Assembly (NCBI GenBank): GCA_944320465.1
Contig: CALUHO010000007.1
Location: forward strand, 1-64,000
From: an uncultured Bacteroidales bacterium
GTDB taxonomy: Bacteria > Bacteroidota > Bacteroidia > Bacteroidales > P3
Length of the DNA stretch: 64,000 nt
Reading direction: 5' to 3'
Shown: one piece after another, positions 43,030 through 51,362 of the stretch
How the letters are laid out: every line of letters starts with the position of its first letter
Position numbering within the stretch: the first letter of the stretch is position 1
The notes under the pieces: model-generated
What the model saw: the letters and a program-made list of their open reading frames with translations, nothing else
Databases searched by the model: none
Told to the model about the DNA's origin: nothing
Program-made: the position numbers and the translations under genes

Positions 43030-43645
43030 CAACACAGAGGAAAAGCAAGACAAGGGTACGGAAGACCCTATCGCGCAGACTGAAACCAAACAGACAACAC
43101 TTCTCCAATGCGAGGATTCCGATAATGCCCGTCAAGCAGAAGTAAGCGATGAGGAATCCAATAACACTGGGCAAGATGAGGAAAAGAATTCCCGGCAAGT
43201 CTTCCAAAACCACCGGACAAGCTTGCTAAGCGTACTGTGTATCCTCACCTTCATCGGAAGCGGCTTCTCCGCCTTCTCCAACGCCATCATGTGGCTAAGC
43301 CTGCCTACACTAAAAGAAATAGTCCTAACCAGTGATTTGTACGATAACTATTTTGCCCTATTTCCCGGTTTAGAGGAACAGATGATGACAATGCTGGAAA
43401 TACCCGCTTATTTTTACCTTCTAACCTTTCTTCTATATATCGGTTCCATCTTAGGCGCCGTCTGGATGTGGAAGTTGCAACGCAAAGGATTCCATACTTA
43501 CACCATTTCCCAATGCCTGCTAATCCTCGTCTCGATGCTAATGATGCCGAACGCCGGAGTTCCTTGGCTCTCTATCTTCTGGACAGGGTTATTCGTGACG
43601 CTTTACGGCATTCATTTAAAGTACATGAACCCCATTGAACAATAA
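43019..43645 (+). CDS. Small membrane protein with acidic hydrophilic N-terminus, unknown function
   Basis: A 208-residue protein with no recognised family. Residues 1-65 are hydrophilic and rich in Glu, Asp, Asn and Gln (EEKQDKGTEDPIAQTETKQ), probably disordered and cytoplasmic. Four hydrophobic segments follow (SLLSVLCILTFIGSGFSAFS, YFYLLTFLLYIGSILGAVW, ISQCLLILVSMLMM, WLSIFWTGLFVTLYGI). The start overlaps the end of the second DUF2723 gene by 11 bp in another frame, which implies translational coupling and perhaps a shared complex. Confidence 0.75.
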   Translation: MEYNNTEEKQDKGTEDPIAQTETKQTTLLQCEDSDNARQAEVSDEESNNTGQDEEKNSRQVFQNHRTSLLSVLCILTFIGSGFSAFSNAIMWLSLPTLKEIVLTSDLYDNYFALFPGLEEQMMTMLEIPAYFYLLTFLLYIGSILGAVWMWKLQRKGFHTYTISQCLLILVSMLMMPNAGVPWLSIFWTGLFVTLYGIHLKYMNPIEQ

Positions 43646-43739
43646 GTCTGAAAAGAATTTATAAAACTAACAGGCTCTTCTGCCGGCAATCTGTCCATGT
43701 TGCCTCGCAAGGGCTCTTATAAACTAAAAATTTCAAGCA

Positions 43740-45158
43740 ATGACTGAAAAACTGCAACAAACGCTACGCGACTCCGCTGGAGCCCGATGGGCGGCATTGA
43801 TTCTCATCGCCCTGATGATGTTCTTCGCCTACATGTTCGTCGATGTGATGTCTCCGCTACAGACCCTCATCGAATCCGAACGTGGGTGGACCCCGAACGT
43901 GTTCGGGACATACGCTGCCTCCGAGTACATTTTGAATGTATGCGGTTTCTTGATTCTTGCCGGTATCATCCTCGACAAATGCGGAGTCCGGTTCACCGGA
44001 ACGCTGTCCGCCTCATTGATGGTAGTAGGTGCAGCTATCAAGTACATTGCCATCAGCGATTTCTTCCAGGATTCAGCTCTTTGCACTTGGTTAGGTTCAT
44101 GGTGGACCGCGATGCCGGGAAGCGCCAAATTAGCCTGCTTGGGCTTCATGATTTTCGGCTGCGGTTGCGAAATGGCCGGAATCACCGTATCACGTGCCAT
44201 TGCCAAATGGTTCGCCGGCAAGGAAATGGCCCTTGCCATGGGGCTGGAAATGGCTATCGCCCGCTTGGGGGTATTCGCCGTCCTATCGCTCTCTCCGTTC
44301 CTGGCTGCCAAGTTCGACCAATCGGTCGTAGCTCCTATCGCTTTCTGCACCGTACTGCTGCTCATCGGTCTCATCAATTTCATCGTCTTCTCAGTGATGG
44401 ACCGCAAATTGGACAAGCAGCTGGGCGTTGGCAAGGATGCCGGTTCGGAAGAAGACCAATTCAAGTTCAGCGATATCAAATACATCTTCGGCAGCAAGAT
44501 GTTCTGGCTCATCGCGCTGCTCTGCGTGCTGTACTACTCGGCCATCTTCCCCTTCCAGCGTTACGCTACCAACTTCCTGGAATCCACATTGACGATTCCT
44601 GCTGATGAAGCGGCCAATATCTTCCGCTGGTTCCCGATTCTGGCCATGATCCTGACCCCGGTCTTAGGCTCGTTCATCGATTATAAGGGAAAAGGCGCCT
44701 CCATGCTGATGTACGGTGCCTTAATCATGATTATCTGCCATCTTTCATACGCTTTCATCCTGCCGGCATACCCGGCCAAATGGCTGGCTTTCGTCATCAC
44801 CGTCGTGCTCGGGGTTTCATTCTCATTGGTTCCAGCCGCCCTTTGGCCCAGCGTTCCCAAGGTCATCGACGGCAAGATTCTCGGAAGTGCGTATGCCTTG
44901 ATTTTCTGGGTTCAGAACATCGGGCTCTGCTTTGTTCCCAAAATCATCGGGAACGTGCTTAACTCCACCAACCCCGGCGTGGCCGAAGCCCGCAACCAGG
45001 CCATGATGCAAGGCACTGCGATGCCAGCCTACGATTACACCGTGCCGATGATCATCTTCGCTTCCTTCGGCATGGCGGCCTTCCTCTTGGGCATCTGGCT
45101 CAAAGCCGAAGACAAGCGCAAGGGATACGGCCTGGAACTCCCTAACGTGAAGAAATAA
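43740..45158 (+). CDS. Major facilitator superfamily transporter
   Basis: A 472-residue inner-membrane transporter with about 12 hydrophobic segments, beginning after a short tail with WAALILIALMMFFAYMFVDVMSPLQTLIESERGW. The loop between helices 2 and 3 (GIILDKCGVRFTGTL) is the MFS motif A region, and EMALAMGLEMAIARLGVF is typical of helices 4-5. Substrate not predictable. It stands 95 bp after the DUF2723 cluster and ends at a terminator, so it is probably transcribed alone. Confidence 0.88.
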   Translation: MTEKLQQTLRDSAGARWAALILIALMMFFAYMFVDVMSPLQTLIESERGWTPNVFGTYAASEYILNVCGFLILAGIILDKCGVRFTGTLSASLMVVGAAIKYIAISDFFQDSALCTWLGSWWTAMPGSAKLACLGFMIFGCGCEMAGITVSRAIAKWFAGKEMALAMGLEMAIARLGVFAVLSLSPFLAAKFDQSVVAPIAFCTVLLLIGLINFIVFSVMDRKLDKQLGVGKDAGSEEDQFKFSDIKYIFGSKMFWLIALLCVLYYSAIFPFQRYATNFLESTLTIPADEAANIFRWFPILAMILTPVLGSFIDYKGKGASMLMYGALIMIICHLSYAFILPAYPAKWLAFVITVVLGVSFSLVPAALWPSVPKVIDGKILGSAYALIFWVQNIGLCFVPKIIGNVLNSTNPGVAEARNQAMMQGTAMPAYDYTVPMIIFASFGMAAFLLGIWLKAEDKRKGYGLELPNVKK

Positions 45159-45201
45159 CTCCGTTCCTGAAAGCTGTCTTCGAATCCGCCTGATTCACCG
45201 G

Positions 45202-45234
45202 GAGGGTGTGCACCATCAACCACCGCACACCCTC
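45202..45234 (+). terminator. Terminator of the MFS gene
   Basis: GAGGGTGTGC (45202-45211) pairs with GCACACCCTC (45225-45234); the tail TCTTTC is a weak U-tract. It lies between the MFS stop and the AraC-type start at 45287, which supports that start over the longer frame from 45206. Confidence 0.6.
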
Positions 45235-45286
45235 TCTTTCAGAAATAGCAACAATCTTCCTAACCATGGGACATGGCCTGTTCAGC

Positions 45287-46978
45287 ATGAAAAACGATTC
45301 CCTGAAAATCGCGGGGCTGCTGCTTGCCTTGTCATTCGCCGTCCTGCCATCCCAGGCATGCTCCACGCCTCGGCAATTGGAAATCCGCCCTGCCGACAGT
45401 CTTTTCTTCATCGGGGAAACCTTTTTCGACAATTACCAATACGACTCGGCTCTCCCTTTCTTTGAAGAGCTGATTTTCCGCCTCGACAACCGCAAACTTC
45501 AGGATTCAGACATCAGCTTCGGCATCCAGGCTTGCAACTGTGCCGGAATCATCCACATGATACATTCCCATGACGAGCAGGCCATGCAGTACTTTGCCGA
45601 TGCCAGCTTCTGGTGCGACCGCATCCAAGACAGCATTCACAAACAAATCATACTGAACAACACGGGTGTCCTCTACGCCAAGCTGCAAGCATACGGGCAA
45701 GCATACCGATCATTCAAACAAGCTTTTAGCATCGCCAGTCCGGACCAAGGCCCGCATAAGGAAGAAATCCTGATGAACATGCTCACGATGGCATCATGGA
45801 CTACCGATACCGGCATGGAAGATTCCTGCCTTGAATTATTGATGCAGCCTGAATTCAACAATACTCCAATCCAAAGCTTCGGGATACAGGCCAGCTTGTC
45901 AGAACAGGAATACCGGAAAGGCAATATCGAGAAAAGCATAGCCCATATACGTCAGGCTCTCCGCTGCTGGCCTCTGCCGGCAGACTCCATAGAATTCTTC
46001 TCCCACCAATATCTCTCGTTAGCAGACCGCTTCGAGAAATGCGGGGAACCCGATTCCGCCCTCTGTTACTATCAAAAAGTGGCGCAAATAGCACATAGCA
46101 GGAAAAACCATGCATTCCTGCAGAACTGCTTGCGCCAAAGCATCGAGATATTCCGGAAACAAGGCAGGATTTCCTCCGCACTCGCCGCCTTGGACCAATA
46201 CTGGAACACCACCGACAGCATCATGGTCCAAGACCGGACCCTGCGGCTGAAGAATCTGGAGTCCGCCACGCAAAAGCACCTCAAAGACCTGGAGATATCA
46301 GACCTCAGGATAACGACAGAATACCAAAACCGCCTCATCAAGTCCAAAAACGTCACCTTGGCCTCCTTGATTGCCGGAGGAGGGTTAGCGTTAATACTCC
46401 TCATCATCGTCTACTACCAGAAAAAGCAGCAAGGCAAGCACCTGCTCCTACTATATGAGAAGAACTCCCAGCTATGGAAAGATGCCCAGCAATACCAAAT
46501 CCAGAAAAACGCTCTTGAAAAGCAATTATCCGATTTGAAAATCGAATCAAGCTCCATCCAGGCACCGCTGCACGACAAAGGGCAGACAAAGAATGGCGCG
46601 CCTGGTGCGACCGACACTTCACGGCAGGAACTTCTGGAAAAGATAATCAAAGTGTTCGAAGGAAATGCCTTCCTGAAAAACAATTTCAGCCTGGCAAGCT
46701 TGGCACGGCAGGTCAAATCCAACACATCTTACGTTTCAACAGCCATTAACGAACACTACGGGAAGAATTTCAATGCCCTTGTCAATGAATACAGGATCCG
46801 CCAAGCCTGCCAGTATCTGGAAGACCCCGAATACAACCGGTATACTATCGAATATGTCGCCCAATCGGTCGGTTACGCCAATAAAACCACATTCTACGCA
46901 GCCTTCAAGAAACATACGGGTTTGACACCCTCCCAATACCAGCGGCTCGGCCTCCAGCAAAGAAAGAAAACGCTCTGA
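45287..46978 (+). CDS. TPR-transmembrane-AraC hybrid transcription regulator
   Basis: A 563-residue regulator typical of Bacteroidetes. Signal/anchor sequence IAGLLLALSFAVLPSQACS; an extracytoplasmic TPR sensor (about residues 30-355; QIILNNTGVLYAKLQAYGQAYRSFKQAF); a membrane helix (SLIAGGGLALILLIIVYYQ, about 370-388); a coiled-coil linker; and a C-terminal AraC DNA-binding domain with both HTH units (SLARQVKSNTSYVSTAINEHYG and YTIEYVAQSVGYANKTTFYAAFKKHTGLTPSQY). It should sense an envelope or external signal and act directly on DNA. The gene immediately downstream in the same direction encodes the T9SS adhesin, a plausible target. ATG 45287 is chosen because it begins the signal segment and follows the terminator. 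Confidence 0.9.
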   Translation: MKNDSLKIAGLLLALSFAVLPSQACSTPRQLEIRPADSLFFIGETFFDNYQYDSALPFFEELIFRLDNRKLQDSDISFGIQACNCAGIIHMIHSHDEQAMQYFADASFWCDRIQDSIHKQIILNNTGVLYAKLQAYGQAYRSFKQAFSIASPDQGPHKEEILMNMLTMASWTTDTGMEDSCLELLMQPEFNNTPIQSFGIQASLSEQEYRKGNIEKSIAHIRQALRCWPLPADSIEFFSHQYLSLADRFEKCGEPDSALCYYQKVAQIAHSRKNHAFLQNCLRQSIEIFRKQGRISSALAALDQYWNTTDSIMVQDRTLRLKNLESATQKHLKDLEISDLRITTEYQNRLIKSKNVTLASLIAGGGLALILLIIVYYQKKQQGKHLLLLYEKNSQLWKDAQQYQIQKNALEKQLSDLKIESSSIQAPLHDKGQTKNGAPGATDTSRQELLEKIIKVFEGNAFLKNNFSLASLARQVKSNTSYVSTAINEHYGKNFNALVNEYRIRQACQYLEDPEYNRYTIEYVAQSVGYANKTTFYAAFKKHTGLTPSQYQRLGLQQRKKTL

Positions 46979-47089
46979 GCCTCCAGCAAAAAAAACAAAA
47001 CACATAATCAATCAATTAAACAAACAATTTATCAGTATGATTTCTTAAATCCTTACATTTTCCCGGCCTCGGCCTAAGATGTTCATGCT

Positions 47090-47097
47090 TATTTTTG
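47090..47097 (+). promoter_or_regulatory. -7 box upstream of the T9SS adhesin gene
   Basis: TATTTTTG fits TAnnTTTG and lies 48 bp before the ATG at 47146. No TTG at the expected upstream distance, which would suit an activator-dependent promoter. Confidence 0.45.
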
Positions 47098-47145
47098 CCC
47101 TGTCCCGAAAGGAATCCACTATATCGAACAAAAATACAAACGAGC

Positions 47146-50100
47146 ATGAAACGTCTATTTTTCTTTCTGGCAGGAATCTGCCTGCTGCCCGCCCTCAGCA
47201 TCGGGCAATCCGGCAAAATGCCGCCCAGCATCTCAAAAACGGCCGATGCTCCCGGCATCGACCAGCTCTGCAGAAAACAACCTGGCTTCAAAGCAGCGGG
47301 AAAAGCCGCGCACCTGCGGATCCAGAAGGTTTCCCGGCCGGCAAAATCCATCGACAGCACAGCTACTGTCACATTAGAGGTCTTATACGACTGCGGCGAA
47401 GGCAACGGTTACCAACTACTGCTGGATGCCGATGCCACCGCTTACGGGACGCAGATTCCCGAGTACGGAGACCTCACCAACAGCACAGATGCAGAAGATG
47501 GCGTGTACGATGTGTTCGAGTACAAGATCCCGGGCGATGCAAACGGAATCATTGCGGAAGAGAAATGGCTCTCTTTCAACGAATCCGCATCCATTGAAAT
47601 CGCTCCAGGCACTTATGATTTCGTCATCACGCACCCCGATGAAAATTACGGAATCCAAGTAGCTTACGGAGACACGCGAGAGGACGACTTCGTCTTTGAG
47701 GCCGGTATCGAATACATCTTCACTATCTTCCCGGATTCCTGGGGCGAGATATGCATCCTGACCCGGCAGGCCAGCACCGACCTCGCCCTCATAGACCTGC
47801 TCAGCCCGCAGTCCTGCGATACCTTGTCCGGTAACGAAAGCATATCTGTCCGAATCTGCAATGCCGGCAGAGACACCGTCTCGTCCTTCACGGTCGGTTA
47901 CATGCTCGACGGGCAGACTGTCGAAGAAAAATCCGCACTGAAACTAGCCCCGAAAGACAGCATGACATACACCTTCCTGCAAAAGGCAGACTTTTCCGAA
48001 ACAGGGAAACATCTGGTCACTGCCTTTGTCAAAGCCGAAGACGACCCGTTCCAGGCCAATGATTCCATTTCTACGCCAGTGTACAAGTTCGGCCCAAGCG
48101 CCGGGCATTTCGCTTGCGATTTCTCCAACCAGGAAGACATGCAGCTATGGACAGTCATCGATGCCAATCAAGATGGCAGGACCTGGCAGTATGAAACAGG
48201 CATCGATGCCCAAGGGGAACGGACTGGATATGTCAGCGCCTTGTACAACGCGACATCGAATGCTGACGACTACCTTGTCTGCCGTTATCCCGTCGCACTG
48301 CCCGAAGGGAACAACCACATCGTATTTTACTACAAATCAGGATCGGATCACCTGCCCGAAAACGTCGAGATCCTCATCAGCAGCTCTGCCGGCATGGAAA
48401 ACGCCGACACCATCGGCCTGATAAAGGATTTCATCACTGACGAATGGGAATTCGCCCGTTTTGAATTCAGGACAGCAAACGCCGGCAATTACTACATAGC
48501 TTTCCACGCCTCTTCGGATACCAACATGAACCGCGTCCAGATAGACGATGTAGAAATCAGCGCCGGCGATTTCACTGGAACCACCGACTTGATTGCCGGA
48601 GAAGTGCTCCTGCCGAAATCCGCCTGCGGGCTCAGCCAGGAAACCCCTATCGGCATCCGCCTCCATAACGGAGGCAACGTTCCCATCCCCGGCTACAAAC
48701 TGGCTTACACCATCAACGGAGGCAAGCCCGTGGAAGAAAGATTCCTCGACAGCCTGCCCGTCGGCAAAAGCAGGGACGTATATTTCACGCAGCCCGCCGA
48801 CTTATCCGACACCGGCGCATACGAGGTCTCCGTGACAGCATTCGCCGATGCCGCCAATGGAGCCTTGCCCGATGCGTATCCGGAGAATGACATGTCGAAA
48901 GGGCATGTCACGCACTTTTCCCCTCAAGAGCCGCCCTACTTTGCCGATCTGACAGAAGCCGGCCAAAGAGCGGAATGGGTGCATGAAGAAGGGTGCTGGA
49001 CATACGACTCCGTGCTGCATGGCATGAGAGACCTTGCCATCTCCCCTCTCTATTCTCGTTGCATACACCTCAAGGGAAACACAATGTACCGCCTTTCCCT
49101 GAAGATCCGAGCCGGAATGAACATTCTGGGAATCCAGGCCTACGAGAATTTCGCCATCCTGATCGGAGTGCCGGGCAGCCCCTTTGAAGAATACCAGCTA
49201 ATACAGGAATTCACCAATTGCTACACGCAGGAGAAGTTCCAGACCTTCGATGTCGACTTCGCCATTCCAGAAGAAGGCGCATTCAACCTGGCAATCTTGC
49301 CTGAATCCCTCACATGCCTGCTCTATGTCCAATCTGTTTCCATCATTGAAGTCCCGGAATGCGACATCCGAATCAACGAAGCCACTTCGTCCCTGGCGCG
49401 CCTGACCCCATCCGGACATACCGAAAAGCCTGCATTCCTTGTACAGGCAGAGAACCGAGGCGCTTCGAAACAGCAGTGCCACATCAATATCTGGAACGGA
49501 AGCACCCTTATGGCACAATCAAAGCCATTCCTCCTGGACGCAGGAGAAATCCGTTCAGTATTCTTCCAGAACACCGTGCCGCCTGCCGCCACGGATACAG
49601 GCAGTTTCAGAATCGAAGCCTGCCCGCAAGGCCAAGACGCCTATCCCAGCGACAATGCAAGGACATACAGTTTTTCCATATCCGACACAATGTACGCGCA
49701 TGATAGCTGCCGTTCCTATGCCGACGGCATCGGAACCCAGGCATTCGGATTCGCGAACCTGTTCAGCCTGAGCCAGACAGACACCTTGACAGGCATCGAG
49801 ATAGGGATGATGGACATGACCGGGATAGCAGAACAGGATTTTGAAATGGAAGTCCGGATATATGCAGCAGACACCTCGACAGGAATGCCCGGCAGGCTTC
49901 TCCTCGAGGAAACCATAACCCGGCCGCTGCGCGGAGGGCTCGTCGCCTACGATATTCCCGACCGCCTGCTGCCTGCCGGGCATTACTTGATCGCACTCTA
50001 CCAAACAGGCACAGACAATATCGCCATCGCCTACGACGACACTCCTTCCGGTTCATTCATCGTAGTCCTGGACAAGCAAACGGAAATCATTGGAGAATAC

Positions 50101-51285
50101 GGGAATATCGCACTCCGGGCCATCTTGGGCCATCACGGGCATGTCCTTGGCAAAGACGTGGAAACCGTTTCCATAGACAGCCCTGCCGAAAACGGGATTC
50201 TCGCTGCCAACGAATCCGTAACAGCCACTATCCGGAACAATGGATACCTGAACCTTGAAAATGTACCTGTCTCGCTGAATACCGGCAAGAAAGACATCAC
50301 CACCACCATAGACCTGTTACCCTACGAAAGCAAAATGGTCGAGTTCGAAGCCGACTTGTCCCGGCCCGGGACTTATTTGCTGACCGTCGCATCCGGACTG
50401 CCAGAGGACGAAGTACCGGAAAACGATTCAGCCCAGCGAGAAATCCAGTCCGAAGTCCCTTCAGATCCTTACATAATGGACTGGGAACACTGCCAAGACT
50501 TCTCTGTGGAAAGATTCAACCCGGCCTGGATCACCTTAGACAGGGATGGCAGCCCCACGTATGCTCCCAATAATGCAACTTTCCCGCACATGAACGAACC
50601 CTTCGCCTTCATGGCATTCAATCCTTCCCAGGCGACACCTTCGCTCGAAGCCAGCAACCTGTACCCGCACAGCGGCAAAAAACTAGGTGTCAGCATCTGT
50701 CCCATCGGCGGCGGGCCCAACGATGACTGGCTGATCTCCCCAAAATTGACCATGCCCGCGGAAAACGCGAAAATAAGTTTCTGGGTAAAGATTCTCGCTG
50801 CCGACTACAATCCGGAACTATTCAATGTCCTGGTATCCGAAACCGATATGAACCCGAATAGCTTCCAAATGGTAGGGGGCACCCGAGAAGCCACGTCCGT
50901 AGAATGGGAACAAGTGGAGATAGATTTGTCAGACTACGCAGGCAAGGATATACATATCGCCATCCAATGCGTATCCGAAAACAAATTCATCTTCATGATA
51001 GATGATATTCTCATCAACAAACCCTCGTCGCACAACAGCGATCCCTTGTCCGCCCAAATCCGGCTGTATCCTAACCCGGCCAAGGGGCAAATCCATCTTT
51101 ATTCGAGCGATGCCCGCATCCTGGGACTGAGAATCATCGACCTCAGCGGCAGAGTGGTCAGACAGGAACAGAACCTGCATAGCAACCACCTCGGCTACAA
51201 CATTTCCGACCTGCAACCAGGGCTCTATCTGGCAGAAATCACCACCTCGAACGGCTCCTGCCTCATGAAGTTCATCCTCCAATAG
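47146..51285 (+). CDS. Large T9SS-secreted surface protein with gingipain/HagA-type adhesin domains
   Basis: A 1379-residue protein. Signal peptide 1-21 (LFFFLAGICLLPALSIGQ). Residues about 75-200 resemble DUF2436, known from gingipains and HagA: GNGYQLLLDADATAYG, FEYKIPGDANGI, YDFVITHPDENYG, DDFVFEAGIEYIFTI. Cleaved-adhesin (jelly-roll) domains start near 318 (FACDFSNQEDMQLW), probably near 590, and at 1110 (MDWEHCQDFSVERFNPAW, then NDDWLISPKLTMP and AIQCVSENKFIFMIDDI). Between them are CARDB-like beta-sandwiches (near 208, 480, 740, 1005). The last 75 residues are a T9SS sorting domain (IRLYPNPAKGQIHLYS, GLRIIDLSGRVV, LQPGLYLAEI). No protease domain is present, so adhesion or host-component binding is inferred. 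Confidence 0.9.
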   Translation: MKRLFFFLAGICLLPALSIGQSGKMPPSISKTADAPGIDQLCRKQPGFKAAGKAAHLRIQKVSRPAKSIDSTATVTLEVLYDCGEGNGYQLLLDADATAYGTQIPEYGDLTNSTDAEDGVYDVFEYKIPGDANGIIAEEKWLSFNESASIEIAPGTYDFVITHPDENYGIQVAYGDTREDDFVFEAGIEYIFTIFPDSWGEICILTRQASTDLALIDLLSPQSCDTLSGNESISVRICNAGRDTVSSFTVGYMLDGQTVEEKSALKLAPKDSMTYTFLQKADFSETGKHLVTAFVKAEDDPFQANDSISTPVYKFGPSAGHFACDFSNQEDMQLWTVIDANQDGRTWQYETGIDAQGERTGYVSALYNATSNADDYLVCRYPVALPEGNNHIVFYYKSGSDHLPENVEILISSSAGMENADTIGLIKDFITDEWEFARFEFRTANAGNYYIAFHASSDTNMNRVQIDDVEISAGDFTGTTDLIAGEVLLPKSACGLSQETPIGIRLHNGGNVPIPGYKLAYTINGGKPVEERFLDSLPVGKSRDVYFTQPADLSDTGAYEVSVTAFADAANGALPDAYPENDMSKGHVTHFSPQEPPYFADLTEAGQRAEWVHEEGCWTYDSVLHGMRDLAISPLYSRCIHLKGNTMYRLSLKIRAGMNILGIQAYENFAILIGVPGSPFEEYQLIQEFTNCYTQEKFQTFDVDFAIPEEGAFNLAILPESLTCLLYVQSVSIIEVPECDIRINEATSSLARLTPSGHTEKPAFLVQAENRGASKQQCHINIWNGSTLMAQSKPFLLDAGEIRSVFFQNTVPPAATDTGSFRIEACPQGQDAYPSDNARTYSFSISDTMYAHDSCRSYADGIGTQAFGFANLFSLSQTDTLTGIEIGMMDMTGIAEQDFEMEVRIYAADTSTGMPGRLLLEETITRPLRGGLVAYDIPDRLLPAGHYLIALYQTGTDNIAIAYDDTPSGSFIVVLDKQTEIIGEYGNIALRAILGHHGHVLGKDVETVSIDSPAENGILAANESVTATIRNNGYLNLENVPVSLNTGKKDITTTIDLLPYESKMVEFEADLSRPGTYLLTVASGLPEDEVPENDSAQREIQSEVPSDPYIMDWEHCQDFSVERFNPAWITLDRDGSPTYAPNNATFPHMNEPFAFMAFNPSQATPSLEASNLYPHSGKKLGVSICPIGGGPNDDWLISPKLTMPAENAKISFWVKILAADYNPELFNVLVSETDMNPNSFQMVGGTREATSVEWEQVEIDLSDYAGKDIHIAIQCVSENKFIFMIDDILINKPSSHNSDPLSAQIRLYPNPAKGQIHLYSSDARILGLRIIDLSGRVVRQEQNLHSNHLGYNISDLQPGLYLAEITTSNGSCLMKFILQ

Positions 51286-51297
51286 GCCTGAACACGC

Positions 51298-51334
51298 AAA
51301 AGCGGCCAAGCTACACTGTAACTTGGCCGCTTTT
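51298..51334. terminator. Bidirectional terminator between the adhesin and pnp genes
   Basis: AAAAGCGGCCAAG (51298-51310) pairs with CTTGGCCGCTTTT (51322-51334), an uninterrupted 13-bp stem with T-runs on both strands, placed between convergent genes. Confidence 0.9.
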
Positions 51335-51362
51335 ATTTATAAGATAAAACGAGAAAACGGAT

